From NCBI RefSeq assembly GCF_000204055.1, contig NW_006768765.1, forward strand, positions 746,798-810,797: a DNA stretch of 64,000 nucleotides. Direction: 5' to 3'. The notes beneath the pieces are model-generated. The model saw only the letters and a list, made by a program, of their open reading frames with translations, did no database searches and was not told the DNA's origin. Source of the DNA: Melampsora larici-populina 98AG31. Its lineage: Eukaryota; Basidiomycota; Pucciniomycetes; Pucciniales; Melampsoraceae. Shown piece after piece: positions 48,074 to 60,767 of the stretch (the first letter of the stretch is position 1; each line of letters begins with the position of its first letter). The position numbers and the translations under genes were made by a program.

Positions 48074-49049
48074 CGAATCATGGTAAATCAACAAGATAAT
48101 CATTTGGTAGCGGTGCCTAGGGACTTGAGGTACATCCACAGACAGAACCATCACCAAAACATTTCTCATTTTTTGACTTTATCATTTCTCTTGCTTACGT
48201 ATATTTACTTGGTGTACTCAATATCTTAATTTATCATGTTTTAGCATGCAACCTTTGCGATGCCGGGACAAGGTAGAGCTACATACAATCTCCTCATCCA
48301 GCATTCCATCTGCATCAGCATCCTCAAGGTGCTATGTGATTGTTTGCGTCATCATGTTTCACTCAGGCGGAGCTAGGTACAGGGAGTTGGGTGGATTAAT
48401 TAGACTCTGAATATGGACGGCTTTTTTCAGATCTTAAGACAAAGATGCTTCAGACAACATTGCATGATGATTTCAAGTGAATGATACACACATTTTGAGT
48501 TCAAAGAGATATTGATTGACAAAGGGTGATGTAAATTGCATATGATGATGAAGAGTTGTCTAGAAGTGAAAATTTGCGGGGATACAGCTGTTGAAGACCT
48601 CATCTGTATAGTCTTTGCTTATTTCATCCTTGAGGCTCTTATTGCAGTGAAAGAATAAACCAAATGTATAAGATGGTGAGCATGTCCAGGTGATCCACAG
48701 ATATTGATCAGGCTCCAGATCCATGTAAAGTGTAAGTAACTTAACATGAGCTAAGAAAGTGGCACAAGGACCCTGGAATGCCCCTCTAAAGGGTACATAG
48801 TCACAATTAAAGGTTCCTTTTGAGCTCTCTCAGGGCTTCACACAATGGGTTTAGGTATACCTCATGTGGTTTTCACTTTGATCCTTGATATCATTTTGTA
48901 TACTTTGACCATTGCTAAATAGCGGTTTAAAGACAGTTTGACTAATTAATACCAGCTTATCAATGCTGAGGAACAGCTAGTGGATCACTAAAGTACCCCT
49001 TGAATTTCTTCTACCGTGATGGCTGGTTTGAATCGAATTGTCTCAATTA
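48074..49049. other. Gene-free stretch
   Basis: Intergenic, with no gene or repeat that I can support apart from the MITE that follows. Confidence 0.4.
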
Positions 49050-49287
49050 TGGTTCTCAAACCTATGCAAAAATTTGTGCAAGTTTCGAGCAACTTCTGTG
49101 CAAGACATGAATAGAACTTGCACGGAACTTGCACGGAACTTGCACGTCGGTCTCGCACGGTTTTCGTACCAGTTGGAACAAAATAGCTGGGGTCGTCAAA
49201 AAATTTAATGCGCAAGATTGGTGCAAGAAATCTTGCACGGATCTTGCACGTCGGTCTTGCACAGTTCTTGCACAGGTTTGAGAACCA
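49050..49287. mobile_element. 238-bp MITE with TA target duplication
   Basis: Ends TGGTTCTCAAACCTATGCAA (49050 on) and, inverted, TGGTTCTCAAACCTGTGCAA (ending 49287) differ at one base. TA lies at 49048-49049 and 49288-49289, as for Tc1/mariner-type elements. Inside are three GGAACTTGCAC units and repeated CTTGCACGTCGGTC words. It has no coding capacity. Confidence 0.82.
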
Positions 49288-49289
49288 TA

Positions 49290-49992
49290 AATGTATTCAA
49301 TAGTGACTTGGAATTATGGGTCACATACAACAGGAAATTGGGGCCGTGCAAAAAGAAAACTTTCTTTGCAACTACCCTTTATAGGGGCATTCCGGGGTCC
49401 TGTGGCACGCTCCTTGACTTGTTTACTCTCACTTCTGAGGGTGTCTGTGTCAATTGAAGTATCTTTGTGTGATTAGCTGTTTTAAGATCACTTGCAATAG
49501 ACTCAGAGCTTGTCAAGAGCTTTGAAAGTGTAGATAGTAACGCACCCATGACGCCCAAGAATCTTACACCAGAGTGGGGGGATCTTGATTGCGACAAACA
49601 GCCTATGAATACTAAATCATATGACTCCTTGCTTGCAGTTCCAAGCTTTCTGGTACTTGGCCAAGTATCACACATGTACCTCTTTCAAGAATAGTGGACT
49701 GGCAACTGCCAATCTCAAGCTTTCCAAAGTAGGGACCAGTGGGAGTACATTGTGGCCGTTCACAAATAGCATTCACGTGTCACAGCCAATACACAGCACT
49801 GTAGTTTTTTTTTCATCTCATACATGGAGAGTTTCACGTAATATATAGGGTGACACCCTCGGCTCCGAGTGATCGGTGATCGGGTAGTAGCCTAATATTA
49901 TGTAGCCGCCTTCAAAGATCCATATTCCATAGTCTGCTTGTTTACCTCTTCAACTTCCTTTTCCTCATTCTCGCACTCAAGATTCCAACAAG
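49290..49992. other. Upstream region of SEC1
   Basis: No supported gene. Short frames at 49379-49675 (minus) and 49621-49848 (plus) overlap each other and have no motif. The last 100 bases are the likely SEC1 leader (CT-rich before the ATG). Confidence 0.4.
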
Positions 49993-52900
49993 ATGCCATT
50001 CTCGTTGATTGAAACCCTCAGGAAACGTGAGTTTCAAACATGTCGACCATATAGACTCTTCAAAACAAAAGGTTGATCATCACTCTCGTCTCAACATAGG
50101 CTATCTTGACACCATCCAATCCGTCAAGCCAACCAATGGACGGTGGAAGATATTGGTAGTCGACAAACATTCAAAGAACTTGATCGAGGGTGTCTTGAAA
50201 ACCTTTGAGATCCTCGAACTTGGAGTCCAACGTACTGCTTCTCACTTCATTTGCCTCAAGATCTCAGCTTGTGATTGACGTTGTTCCCCTCAAACTGCAA
50301 CCATTCCAGAAATCGACTCCATCGAAACTCCTAGACAACCTTCGCCTAATCTTGAGGCCATTTACATTCTTGCTCCTACGGCTAAGAACGTCGATCGAAT
50401 CATCAGTGACTTTGCCCCTGCTCAACCTCCTAGCCGAAAAGGTCCCCCAGTGCCATCCGGTGGTGTCAAGTACGCTGGAGCGCATCTCTTCTTCATAGAT
50501 GGTGAGGTTGATAGCTTCCAATCTAAAGTACAACATGTGATTTTTGTTGATGTTCGGGGTTGAATTCAACATCAGCACTCGATGATGCATTGGTCAATGT
50601 CTTAACATCATCTCCTGCAGCTAGTTATCTTCGACAGTTGGTCGAACTCTTCACCAACATTTGGCCAGAAGAACCACAAGTCTACACACTTCGCCCGCCT
50701 AATCCACGTAGCTTGTTCACTCTTTATGGTCCACCTGAACGTTCAGTGCAAGATGCAATAGCTAATTGGGAGGATGAACTGGGTTGGATTAGCAAATCCG
50801 TAACTACTTACTTTTCTGAATTTATCTTAACCTACACCCATGCTGATATTCATTTAGCTCATCTCTTTTGCTCCTCAAATAGCTCGTCAATCTTCTTGCA
50901 ACACTTGGAGAAAAACCTTATATACGTTATTATAATCCATCTACTACACCACTCGGTCCTGCTGCTGCAGCGAAAGAACATCTTTGTAAAAGGCTAGCTT
51001 CTTTCTTGCAAAAAGATTTGGATGATTATTGTGATACCAATGAAGATTTTCCGGCAAGCTGCACCAATTTCTTGTTTGAATTCGGGGAATCTCTACTCAA
51101 AATGCTGACATCTTGACTTTTGTAGCCTGTTGTAGACCCTCCAAGACCTCGTGGGACGATGTTCATCACTGAGAGAGCTATGGATCTTCAAGCACCTTTG
51201 CTACATGAATTCACTTATCAAGCAATGTGTAATGACCTGCTCGATATCAAAGACAACAAATACATGTAGAATCCAATCAAAACACTACCTTTCAACGAGA
51301 ATACCGTCCGTGAACTAAAATTGACGTCTCTTTGTGCAGATATTCATTCAAAGATCAATCCGGTGAACATGAAGAAAAAGAAGTAACCCTTTCTGAAGAT
51401 GACAAGGTTTGGGTGGAAGTACGACATATGCATATGAAAGATGCACTTGATAAGTTGATTCACGATTTCAAGGCTTATGCTACTGAACATGGACACCTTA
51501 CCAATGGTAGCAGTTTGAATGACATGAAGGATATGTTGGCTAGTCTACCTCATTTAAAAGAGAGTAAAGAGAAGGTAAGTAAATTTTTTTTCACATGGAG
51601 CTGCACACCTTGCTGATTATGACTGGTGTGTTTGATTTTAAGCTTTCGTTACATCTTAGTATGGCTGAAACTTGTATGGACTTATTTGAGAAGAAACAAT
51701 TACCTTTAGCTGCTTCTGTAGAGCAATGTTGTTCAACTGGGATGACAGCTGAAGGAAAAACACCGAAATCAATTGTTGAAGAGATGGTACCCCTGCTGGA
51801 TGATCGCGCTGTTAGGTCCGTATTGTTACTCTTTTGAAACGTTAGTAAGTATAAGTATACGTAAGATCTTCATGCAAACTCATGGAACCATGCTTTTTCA
51901 CCATAGTACCACCGATAAGCTTCGAATCATTGCATTGTATGTTTTATATCGAGATGGAGTACCTGATGAAGACAGACGTAGATTATATCAACATGCTAAA
52001 TTGGGATTAAATGAGATGGATGCAGTAAACAATTTGATACATTTAGGCGCAAATGTTGCCAAAGACTCGGGTAAAAAACGAAAAGTATTGTTTAAACAAC
52101 CTCTGGACGAGAATGATTACGATATATCTAGGTATCGACCTCTAGTGAAATTGATGCTTGAGGTAGCGTTTCTTGAACGCAGAAATTCCTTTACTGATAG
52201 AACTTTTTCTGAACCATGATTTATGTTTGTATCGATTTGACAGGATGCAGTGGCGAATAAATTGGATCAAACTGTGTTTCCGTACATGGGAGAAAGTCCA
52301 TCTACCAATGCAAAACTGAACGGAAGTGGTTTAGCAGCTTATTCAACAGCTGCACCTACTTCATTACGTAGCGCAAAACCAAGTTGGCAGAAACCTAAAT
52401 CGAAGGCAGTCGTTGAGAATCGACCACGGATGATTGTCTTTGTTGCAGGAGGGATGACTCATTCAGAGATCAGATCAGCATATGCTGTCTCGGAAGCTCA
52501 TTCAAAAGATGTCATCATAGGTCAGGCTTCTTCTCCTACTGATTTCTCTGTATCTATCTGAAACTGATCACTCGATAATGGGTTCATGTTTTGGGACGTG
52601 TATAGGCTCAACATCAATTTATACTCCCAAGGCATTTATTCACGATCTTTCACGTCTAGATCGAGGTGGTTCGAGTGGCTCTAATCAACCCCCACCTTCA
52701 TCAGCCTATGAAGGGAAACAGGCCAGATTACCAAAGAGAGCACCAGACCCACGTCAACGTGATGATCGATATGCATACGAACCACCAGATGCAGTAGTAG
52801 CACCACCACCGCGTTCTGCACCGTCTTATCCAACACATAGACCAGCACCGCCGCCTTTGACTTCTCAAGCTGCTTTGATGCCACCTGCAATGGATCCTAG

Positions 52901-52994
52901 ACTTCAACCACCAATGCCTTCACCTTCTTTATCTAGTTATAGTAAACCTGAAAAAGAGAAGAAAAAAGGATTTTTCAGTAGAAGTAAGAAATGA
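49993..52994 (+). CDS. SEC1: Sec1/Munc18-family syntaxin-binding protein
   Basis: SM protein that binds plasma-membrane syntaxin/SNARE complexes and promotes exocytic vesicle fusion. ATG 49993 starts MPFSLIETLRKR, then YLDTIQSVKPTNGRWKILVV after an intron at 50027-50099. Exon 2 (50100-50231) joins exon 3 (50310 on) as LELGVQ/QIDSIE. SM-family blocks seen in order: NLEAIYILAPTAKNVDRII, YAGAHLFFIDG, the proline-rich RPRGTMFITERAMDLQAPLL (RxxDxxxP-type core), HEFTYQAMCNDLL, VWVEVRHMHMKDALDKL, KLRIIALYVLYRDGVPDEDR, and PRMIVFVAGGMTHSEIRSAY with VSEAHSKDVIIG/STSI. The tail is Pro-rich and ends KKKGFFSRSKK, TGA 52992-52994. About nine introns; all conserved blocks are present, so the gene looks functional. 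The basic C-terminal extension beyond the SM fold is typical of fungal Sec1. Confidence 0.94.
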
Positions 52995-54457
52995 GACTCT
53001 TGATGATTTTGGTTTGTGTTGGTTTTGGTTTTGTTTTTTTCTGTAGAAAGGAGAAATGTGTAATAAATCTTTATTTAATTTTTTTACTTTGAGTTTATGT
53101 TTTTTCATCATTTTTTTCTATATTTTCTTTATGATGATCATGATATACATAGATTTTTATTGATTTGTTATTTTTTTGAGACACTTTTGTTTACATCTAT
53201 GATTACCTTTTAAGATGATGAGTTGAATAAAAAAAGAATGAAAAGAATGAAATGGAAGCGGATTGTATTTTTTTGGTGATGGGTAGCGAGAGCAAATGTG
53301 TTGAAGATGTGCGAGATCCATGTATGTGCATTTGACGCGATGACCCGGATCGTTGTAGCCGATGCTAAAACCATAGTTTCTTTCGGATAGTATCGAAGAC
53401 ATGACGTGTTAATCCAGATTAAAGATCCTTGATGCCGCTAGGAAACCCACCCAAGATGCAGGACCTCTGTGAAGAGCTTTCATGACTCACCAGAGTTTTA
53501 CGCACGACATTGAGCACATTGGTTTTCTTCACAAGAACACCTTGGTCGCTGAGTATGATTTCAGGATGTTTATTATTTGGTTCCAACGGAACTACTAGCA
53601 CTAGTACACGTGGCGACGAGTCGATTATGCATATTCTTTATTGAGATCAATTTGGGGGTTGAAGGAGGTTTATGACCAAGGATGAGCTGGTTTATGCCCT
53701 TATCAATATTTGTATTCGCAACCAAATGTTGTTCTACCTGAAGAGTCAATCTTTTGAGGGTGGTCATGGCATTAAAAGTTGAAAATCATATTTTGAAGAA
53801 CAGCATGAATTCGCAATTATCCAAGCCAAAGTCGCCTTGGTTTCTGCACCTAGATGCAATTTTGAGCATGCCCATTTTTAAGGCCTGCCCCAAGAAGAGC
53901 ATTTTCACTTTGGGGCTCCTGATGATTTGGGAACACGGCTCATATCCTAGGACTCAGTGAAGGCAAGAGAATTGGGCAATAAATATCTCCACTCAGGTCT
54001 GGTCAACAGGGTGTACAATACGCTGATAGTTTTCCACTATGCTGTTTTGTTGAAGTTGTTCCGGTCTCCCGAGTCCCCATCCAGAAACAAAATCTAGCGA
54101 TCGTCTTAGCCAAGACATTTGTTCGTACAGAACTTTGATCCTCGGTGTCATGTACCCAGATGTACCCTATGATATCAAGATTAAACATTTCAGGATAGGC
54201 AATGGATGCCGACTATCAAAAAACGGCTCACATAAATGATTATCTGATTTCTTTCCGAACTGTCACATTCACTTCCGGAGTCCTGATGCCAAGGCCACAA
54301 GTTGTTCGCATCCTAGCAACAAGTTTTACATCTCGGGGATACACAGCTAAATTTGAAGTGTCATAGGTGCAAATCCTTCATTTTCAAGATTTAATTGGAG
54401 GATAGCCATGAAACAAGTCGACCAACGTGCCAAAAAGAGGGTTAAACTCGAAAAAGG
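52995..54457. other. Intergenic region between SEC1 and tRNA-Met
   Basis: Short minus-strand frames (53157-53402, 53419-53601, 53573-53767) are adjacent and could be exons of a small gene (one contains IILSDQGVLVKKTNVLNVVR), but I recognise no family and the joints need ad hoc splicing. Unresolved. Confidence 0.3.
54451..54455 (-). terminator. RNA polymerase III terminator of tRNA-Met
   Basis: Five consecutive T residues on the minus strand (AAAAA on plus), just downstream of the tRNA 3' end. Confidence 0.7.
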
Positions 54458-54556
54458 TAGCGAGAGTCAGTTTCGATCCGACGACCTCTGGGTGGCGTTC
54501 CACAGACGTAGTGTCAAGGTATGAGCCCAGCGCGCTACCAGCTGCGCCATCTCGCT
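54458..54556 (-). tRNA. tRNA-Met (CAU), elongator type, with 26-nt intron
   Basis: The minus strand folds as a cloverleaf: acceptor AGCGAGA/TCTCGCT plus A73, D arm GCGC-AGCTGGTA-GCGC, anticodon stem CTGGG/CCCAG with loop CTCATA..A, and T arm GTCGG/CTGAC with loop ATCGAAA (A instead of the usual T at position 54). An intron of 26 nt (54494-54519) sits after position 37, the canonical place; the mature length is 73. The A box reads TGGCGCAGCTGG. A TTTTT run about 3 bases past the 3' end is a pol III terminator. Confidence 0.88.
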
Positions 54557-54714
54557 TCATAACGGTCTACACGGTTTTCACTATATATTCTGCAACGCCG
54601 TGCAGATCTATGTGACCCACAAACGGGGTTTTTAATTGAACGAAAGGAAACATCAGGTCAACACAAAAAATAGACTGTAAGTGACCGGTGATGTTGATGG
54701 GCGTACCTACCTAT

Positions 54715-54930
54715 CTAGAACTTCAGGGTAAAGGAACCATCCTCGACCGCACCGTTGGTGATATTGGTCCGTTGGACTCCAGAGTTGTTGTTCTGACTGA
54801 TGTGATAAGATGAGAGTTCGAGGTAAGATAGTAAGAGGGAGAGAGAGGCGGAGAATGGAAATCTGCCGAGAGTCCTTCTGAATAATTTTGTGGAAGAGAG
54901 GAGGAAGATAAAGTTGCCCGTTGGCTGCAT
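54715..54930 (-). CDS. Possible 71-residue protein
   Basis: ATG at 54930; the product begins MQPTGNFIFLLSSTKLFRRT and ends GAVEDGSFTLKF before TAG. The N-terminus is rich in Ser, Leu and Arg with few acids, which could suit a mitochondrial presequence. It lies divergently from ALG7 with a 150-bp gap, a plausible gene position. I do not recognise it, and chance is possible at this length. Confidence 0.3.
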   Translation of the reverse strand: MQPTGNFIFLLSSTKLFRRTLGRFPFSASLSLLLSYLELSSYHISQNNNSGVQRTNITNGAVEDGSFTLKF

Positions 54931-55080
54931 GGAATCGAGGGTTTGAGTTCTTATCGGTATCTCTGTAAGTCCATAAGTATGGGTTTAGAATATGTGTAAA
55001 TCACGTTGTGATTTCGTTGCTTGCCATTGTTCGATGACGATGAAGCAAAGTGAGAAGTTCAAGAGCTCAGCAAACAAATC

Positions 55081-56866
55081 ATGACCAGTATCACTTTATT
55101 AGCAAACCTCGTATTTTCTATCGTAGCATACATCTTAACTAACCAACTAATCCCATTATTATCTCAAACTTTAATATCAGCTGGTCTGAAAGGAAAAGAT
55201 TTACTTAAGCGACAATCTACTGGTGGTGGTGGTTTTCCTGCTAATGCTTCAATCAAAAGTACTGTAGCACTCAAATCTCAACCTGGTGATTCAAATAAAG
55301 AAGCAACTTCATCTGAATTCATGTAAGGTTTATCATTTTCTTTCTGAAATGTTATCTTATGGTAATCTTTTCTTTTGATGTTTGCTTACTATAAAAATGT
55401 ATTGGATTTCTGCGACAGGATAGACCCGAATCGACCGGTCTGATTGCTGGAAGCATCTATGTTCTAGTCCTTTCGGTCTTTGTCCCATTACCATATTATA
55501 CCCATTTCTTGTCATCGCCCGATGCACCAGGCTCGACTGCTTTCTCAACTGTAACCGATCAAGAGCTTGGACAGCTACCCAATCCATCAACGGTTCCTTT
55601 TCCACATTCTAGCTTAAGCGCTAATCTCGCCAGTATTCTTTCACTCCTTAGCGCTGTGTTTTTAGGGTTCTTGGATGATGTGTTTGATATTCGTTGGAGG
55701 TTTAAACTGCCGATCCCTGGTAAGTTTCAGTACATTTACTTTTTATGCGGCATCTTAAATTCTGGGGGTTCTGATACTGACCTAATTAATCTATTTCCAG
55801 TCATCGCATCAGTTCCACTTTTAACAGCTTACGCCGCTGCTGCAGGTGCCACTGATATCATCATCCCGCATATATTGGGACTCAGGAATTTATTGGGAGT
55901 TGAGAAGACCAATGGGTTAATTAGCATAGGTACTTCTTTTCGTCTCTCTATCTATCTGACCGTCTCTTGTTGATATTTTTCTGACACTCGACTCATCTTG
56001 CATTCTAAAGGGCCACTTTACTACCTCTACATGTCTATGTTATCTACATTTTGTACCAACAGTATCAACATCCTCGCAGGTGTTAATGGGGTTGAAGTCG
56101 GCCAGTCGATCATCATTTGCCTTTCAATTATTTTAAATGATTTGCTATACATCAAGCTTGACCTCAATGACCTCGGTATTCAAAGAGAGTTCAGTTTTGG
56201 ATTATCTCATGGCAGTCAACAATTGGAAGATCGACACTTGTTTTCGTTTTGTATGATGACTCCATTGTTAGCAGTTATGCTAGCACTCATCAAACACAAT
56301 TGGTAAGTTTTGTCATTCAAGAACAACAAGGACATGGGATTGAACATTCTTCCCTATCTTACATCAATAGGTATCCTGCGCGTACCTTTGTGGGTGATAC
56401 ATTTTGTTATTTCGCAGGAATGGCCTTTGCAGTGGTTGGAATCCTCGGCCATTTTTCGAAAACCGTCCTATTATTCTTCATTCCTCAGATTTTCAATTTC
56501 CTTTACTCTTGTCCTCAACTCTTCGGGCTTATTCCGATTCCAAGACATAGACTTCCAGCACGAGATCCGGTGACTGATCGATTGAAACCTTCAATGGTTC
56601 ACTTTACTGAGCCATGTAGATTTGTTGGATGCCTTCGCATACTTGAAACATTTGGGTTGATACGCTTATTAAGGAATCGAGAAGGAGAAGTAATAGGTTG
56701 TTCAAATTTAACTTTATTGAACTTGTTGTTAATTTGGTTTGGAGAAATGAGAGAGGATAAGTTAACAATGGTAATGATGGGATCTCAAGTGTTTGGTACT
56801 TTGATTGGACTCGGAATTCGGTATGGGATGTCAGGACTTTTTTATGATTTGTCAATGAGGAGATAA
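55081..56866 (+). CDS. ALG7: UDP-GlcNAc:dolichyl-phosphate GlcNAc-1-phosphate transferase
   Basis: First enzyme of the lipid-linked oligosaccharide pathway for N-glycosylation, in the ER membrane; family of the tunicamycin target (ALG7/DPAGT1). ATG 55081 leads into a first membrane helix (LLANLVFSIVAYILTNQLI). An intron (55323-55423, acceptor GGATAG) gives EFIPESTGLIAGSIYVLVL. Family motifs follow: FLGFLDDVFDIRWRFKLPIP (Asp-rich, metal-binding), TNSINILAGVNGVEVGQS (nucleotide-sugar site), FVGDTFCYFAGMAFAVVGIL, and FNFLYSCPQLFGLIPIPRHR with the Pro/His/Arg-containing lumenal loop. Further introns at 55720-55800, about 55931-56010 and about 56304-56371 restore the frame. It ends MSGLFYDLSMRR, TAA 56866. 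Around ten hydrophobic segments are visible. It appears intact, as expected for an essential gene. Confidence 0.95.
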
Positions 56867-57847
56867 AGATGTTGTCATAGATTTGCATATTTCTAATATT
56901 GAATATCAGCATGGTTTTTATGTGATTATTCACGTTATATATACAGCCTATCATCATATGATCATAGGTCAGTCGGATTCCCTAGGGCTTGAGATTACTT
57001 TGCTTAGGTGACCAGATGTTGGCTTCTTATATCCCCATCATCAAGCTAGATCAATACTATGGCCCCGAACATTTAGAAATGTGTATGCATCTGTGTATGT
57101 TGGGTGGCTGTCCCTCATGAAGGACTTTCGGAATGGAATTTAGATTCCAAAATGGTTTCACATTGATACATAGAAATCTAGTTGGTCAGTTCATTTGGAA
57201 TATATCAGGGAGGTTCAGGATGGAATGATGACTAAGATACAACTGTCACTAAATCAACAAGCTGCCTGAAATTTATAAATGTTGGAAAACTATTAAATAA
57301 GCCACGTGGGATGCACATTCCTAGTGTTTTTGAAAAAGAAATGAAGGGCCGGAGGCCAAAGTAGAGTACATAAAACTTTAGGCACTCCTTAGCCACCTTG
57401 AGCTCCACAATTATCATGCAAAACTTCTTGAAGGCTCAGGATGCCCCTGGAGAATAAAAATATCAAATGCAGGATGGTATGAATCCATTGATGAACCCAT
57501 CTTATAATTGTGCGAAAGCAGAAAATGTCAATGTGTTACTGATGATTAAGACGAGGATGGCGGTCCATTGAAGAAGACCTTAAGAATTCTCTCTGGCATT
57601 CGGCATTCTTATTCTTTACCATTTTAGTCTAGAGGCTTGAAATTCGTGTAGACGCAAGACCTCCTCAATGAAATTATACGAAACCAAACTTGTAGCTTAC
57701 TTATCATGAAAAAGTAAATAATACTACGTTACTAGGTAGACAGATGCAGTACATACAATAATCCGTTTGTCGAAATGAAGGAAGATATATTAATGTTATG
57801 CAACGATGAAATATCAGGGTGGTATATACGTCAGAAAGTCGCATTCT
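56867..57847. other. Convergent intergenic region
   Basis: Lies between the 3' ends of ALG7 and the GMC gene. No feature supported. Confidence 0.45.
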
Positions 57848-60504
57848 TCAAGCAGTCTTTGACTTCATGATTTTTTCTGCGGCCATCTCGGCAATGGCGT
57901 ATACGGTCATTGATGGATGTGCGGCTATATGAGTTGGAATGATACTGTGAAAGTTTAATTAACACGGAGAAAGTAAGTAAGATAGTCATTGATTTAGAAA
58001 TTTTGATTCATCATGATTAGAAATGGTGTATACCTAGCGTCAACAACCCTCAAATTCTTTACGCCGTATACTTTCAATTCGGTGTCTACAACCCCACCAT
58101 GCTCGCGAGGCAACATGGCTGCGGTTCCTATGGCATGATCTAAGATGGAAGAATTCGAAAATATCATAAAATCAGTCCATGATACACAGCTCTGAAGCGT
58201 TGAGAACTAACAATTGGGTGAGGAAGCCGATTTGACCCATGAACTCCACTGCTCATCGGTTTTCACTGCGTCACCTGGAGTAAATTCTTTTACAATGACA
58301 CTTTGCATCGATGGACGGTCCATGATAGCCCTGGAATGTTTGCTCGCCTTTGAAAGGAGCCAAAGGTCATAGGGATGCTTGAAATAAGCTGTAGATTGAA
58401 AAGAGTTAGGGACGATGTCAAGTTCATCAAGGTATCTAGGTGCATGACTAAAAGTCGACATACCTGGGTCAATCTGCGGCGGCATTTGTGGATCGCGGCT
58501 ACTGATGTGGGTTTCTCCTCGTGATAGGGGATATTGTAGGGTAGCTCCAATCCCAATACTGATTGGAAATGCAAGTCAGTCTCAGCTTCCTCTACATGAT
58601 CGGAAGGACTGTATACTCTCAGAATACGCACAGAGAACCATTTGGAGGATGGGTGGCTCCAAGGAAGGACTGCAAAGTAGGGAGGAACATCGTTGTTAGT
58701 ATCAAGAATGTCAAAGATACTCTTATTGGGTGGCATTTACCAAACCTTGGTTTGCAACAATAAATTCTATAGGTGTACCATGCAGGAGCTGTGCCTTGAT
58801 GGCATCGAAGATTGGTTTGGGTATGTGAGATGAGTCGCTTTCTAAGACCTTCAAACCTTCGTCCATTTCTGCCTTGGTTAAGATGGCACTTAGTGGCTCA
58901 TAATCCAATAGCGGGTTGATAGTAGTTAAAATACCGTTGCATTGTTCGCTGTAGAGTTTCATTTGTTCAGCAGCAAAAGTAGGATTGGTCTGAAGATCGT
59001 CCCCAGAGGTGAGGCCAGCTTTAAGCTGATAAGTGTTAAAGATGGCGGCATGATCTGCGAGATTTGATCCTACACCCGGGAGGTTGACTACGACCGGAAT
59101 ACCAAATTTAGTCAAGACCGATGGGTTACCCATCCCACTTCGCTCCAAAATGGCAGGCGTGCCAATGGACCCAGCACTCAGGATGATCTCTTTGCGGGCT
59201 AAGCCCGTTTTTTTGACGCCTTGAGATGAATATTCGACACCTCGCACAATGACTTGTCCATCATCCGACTTAGAGGTCAAGAGCCGATCTACTTCTGATT
59301 CCACCTGGACAATTAAATTTGGGCGCGAGGCAATTGGGAAATCTGTAAAAGAAAACGATGGGCATCAGAAATGCTGCTAGACATCGGGAAATGCTAATAC
59401 GTATTCACAATATGCTTTAGCACTTGTCATTCTTTCGGCCTTTTCGTCGATCGTTGCGGCAAAGTAATAAGGGCCTTGTAATTCCCCTTGGAAGGAGTCT
59501 TTTAATTTCTTGAGGTGACCAAGATCTTTTGCTGCTGCAAAATATCCTTGCACATTCGGAGGCAAATACTTTGGAAAGGTCGTTTCGACAACTCCCTTCA
59601 AACCATGATATTTGGGGTCGAACGTAAAATTGTGAGTAGTGGGGGCAATGAATTTTTCCGACTTCTTGGAAGCTTGATCGAATTCCGACCACCCCCTAAT
59701 GTGGATCAAAAGCTGTTTGTAAGTCGCTTTGATTGCTTGTGATTTACAGATATATATGGGACGCCTACCATCCTGGATTTCCCAGTGATTCGATGGTATC
59801 ATAATCGTGGCGAGATGCTTTTGTGGCGACCATAAAATTCAACGCTGAAGATCCACCCAAGACCTGATATGAGCAATGAAAAAAAGTAAGATTGATCAGT
59901 GAGGCAAGTTCCTGTGATTTGGTAAATCAGGCTAAACCCATAATCAGCTTCATCTTTTTGACTAACTTTACCGCGAGGATAAATCATTGTTCGGCCACCT
60001 GCTCCAGTTATAGGAACGGTGGTATAGTTCCAATCGACTCCACTTCGGAAGGTACTACCTGTAGGGTGAAATCACCACCAGTTAGTCTGGATTCTGGTCT
60101 TGTCCAAATGTTGAAAAGACTCACCGGCTAAGCCAGGAATGGAGATCCCGGTGTTGCCAAGCCCCTTTTGGCCCGCCTACAAGAGACAATCTTTGATTCA
60201 AAAATGCAATTTTTATTGCAGATAGCGAAACTTCGGCCTACCTCAAGGACCAAAACCGTGATGCTTGGGTCTTCTGAGATTCTGGAGGCGACAGCCAGTC
60301 CTAAAATTTGTCAAAAAATTCCATTTTAATATGCACATTTTTGTGGTCATATCCATTCAACGTATGTCAAAACTCACCGGCTGTTCCACCTCCCACAACA
60401 ATGTAATCAAACTCATTTGAATCTGTGTGAGCACAATGAATGGTGGTAGACAAAGCTATCAAAGACAAGACAACTGTGTAAAAATGACGAATAAATTGGT
60501 CCAT
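57848..60504 (-). CDS. Secreted GMC (glucose-methanol-choline) oxidoreductase
   Basis: FAD-dependent alcohol or sugar oxidase/dehydrogenase; the substrate cannot be told from sequence. ATG 60502-60504 starts a signal peptide ([19 protein letters not shown], cleavage probably near IHCAHT). FAD-binding [13 protein letters not shown] is split from [20 protein letters not shown] by an intron. Then come [23 protein letters not shown] (GMC signature 1), a long substrate domain with [34 protein letters not shown] (signature 2), [16 protein letters not shown], and the catalytic end: [19 protein letters not shown] and [20 protein letters not shown]. It stops at 57848-57850. About ten exons, all introns short. 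No stop or frame break seen. Likely a wall- or host-facing enzyme resembling aryl-alcohol oxidase and choline dehydrogenase-like proteins. Confidence 0.92.
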
Positions 60505-60767
60505 GGTGATAGAGATCAGCTCCTAGCGATCTTCTGACTTTTGGAATCGAAGAAAGATAAATGTGCAAGTGAGCTAAAATTGGTGTACGGGTCAAGAAAA
60601 AACAAAAAGGAAAGGGGGTTTTATCCAGAACAGAGAGATGATCGAGTGGATGACTCATAAGTCTGTAGTTCCGTTCATCCAGTAAGACATCGCGAGACAT
60701 CGCAGTATTGAAAGTTGGATTTGATATGTACACCAATTTAACTGCAAGCCTTCAGCCTCGCGAGGCG
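60505..60767 (-). promoter_or_regulatory. Presumed promoter region of the GMC gene
   Basis: Upstream intergenic DNA before a repeat; no specific promoter element can be named. Confidence 0.3.
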
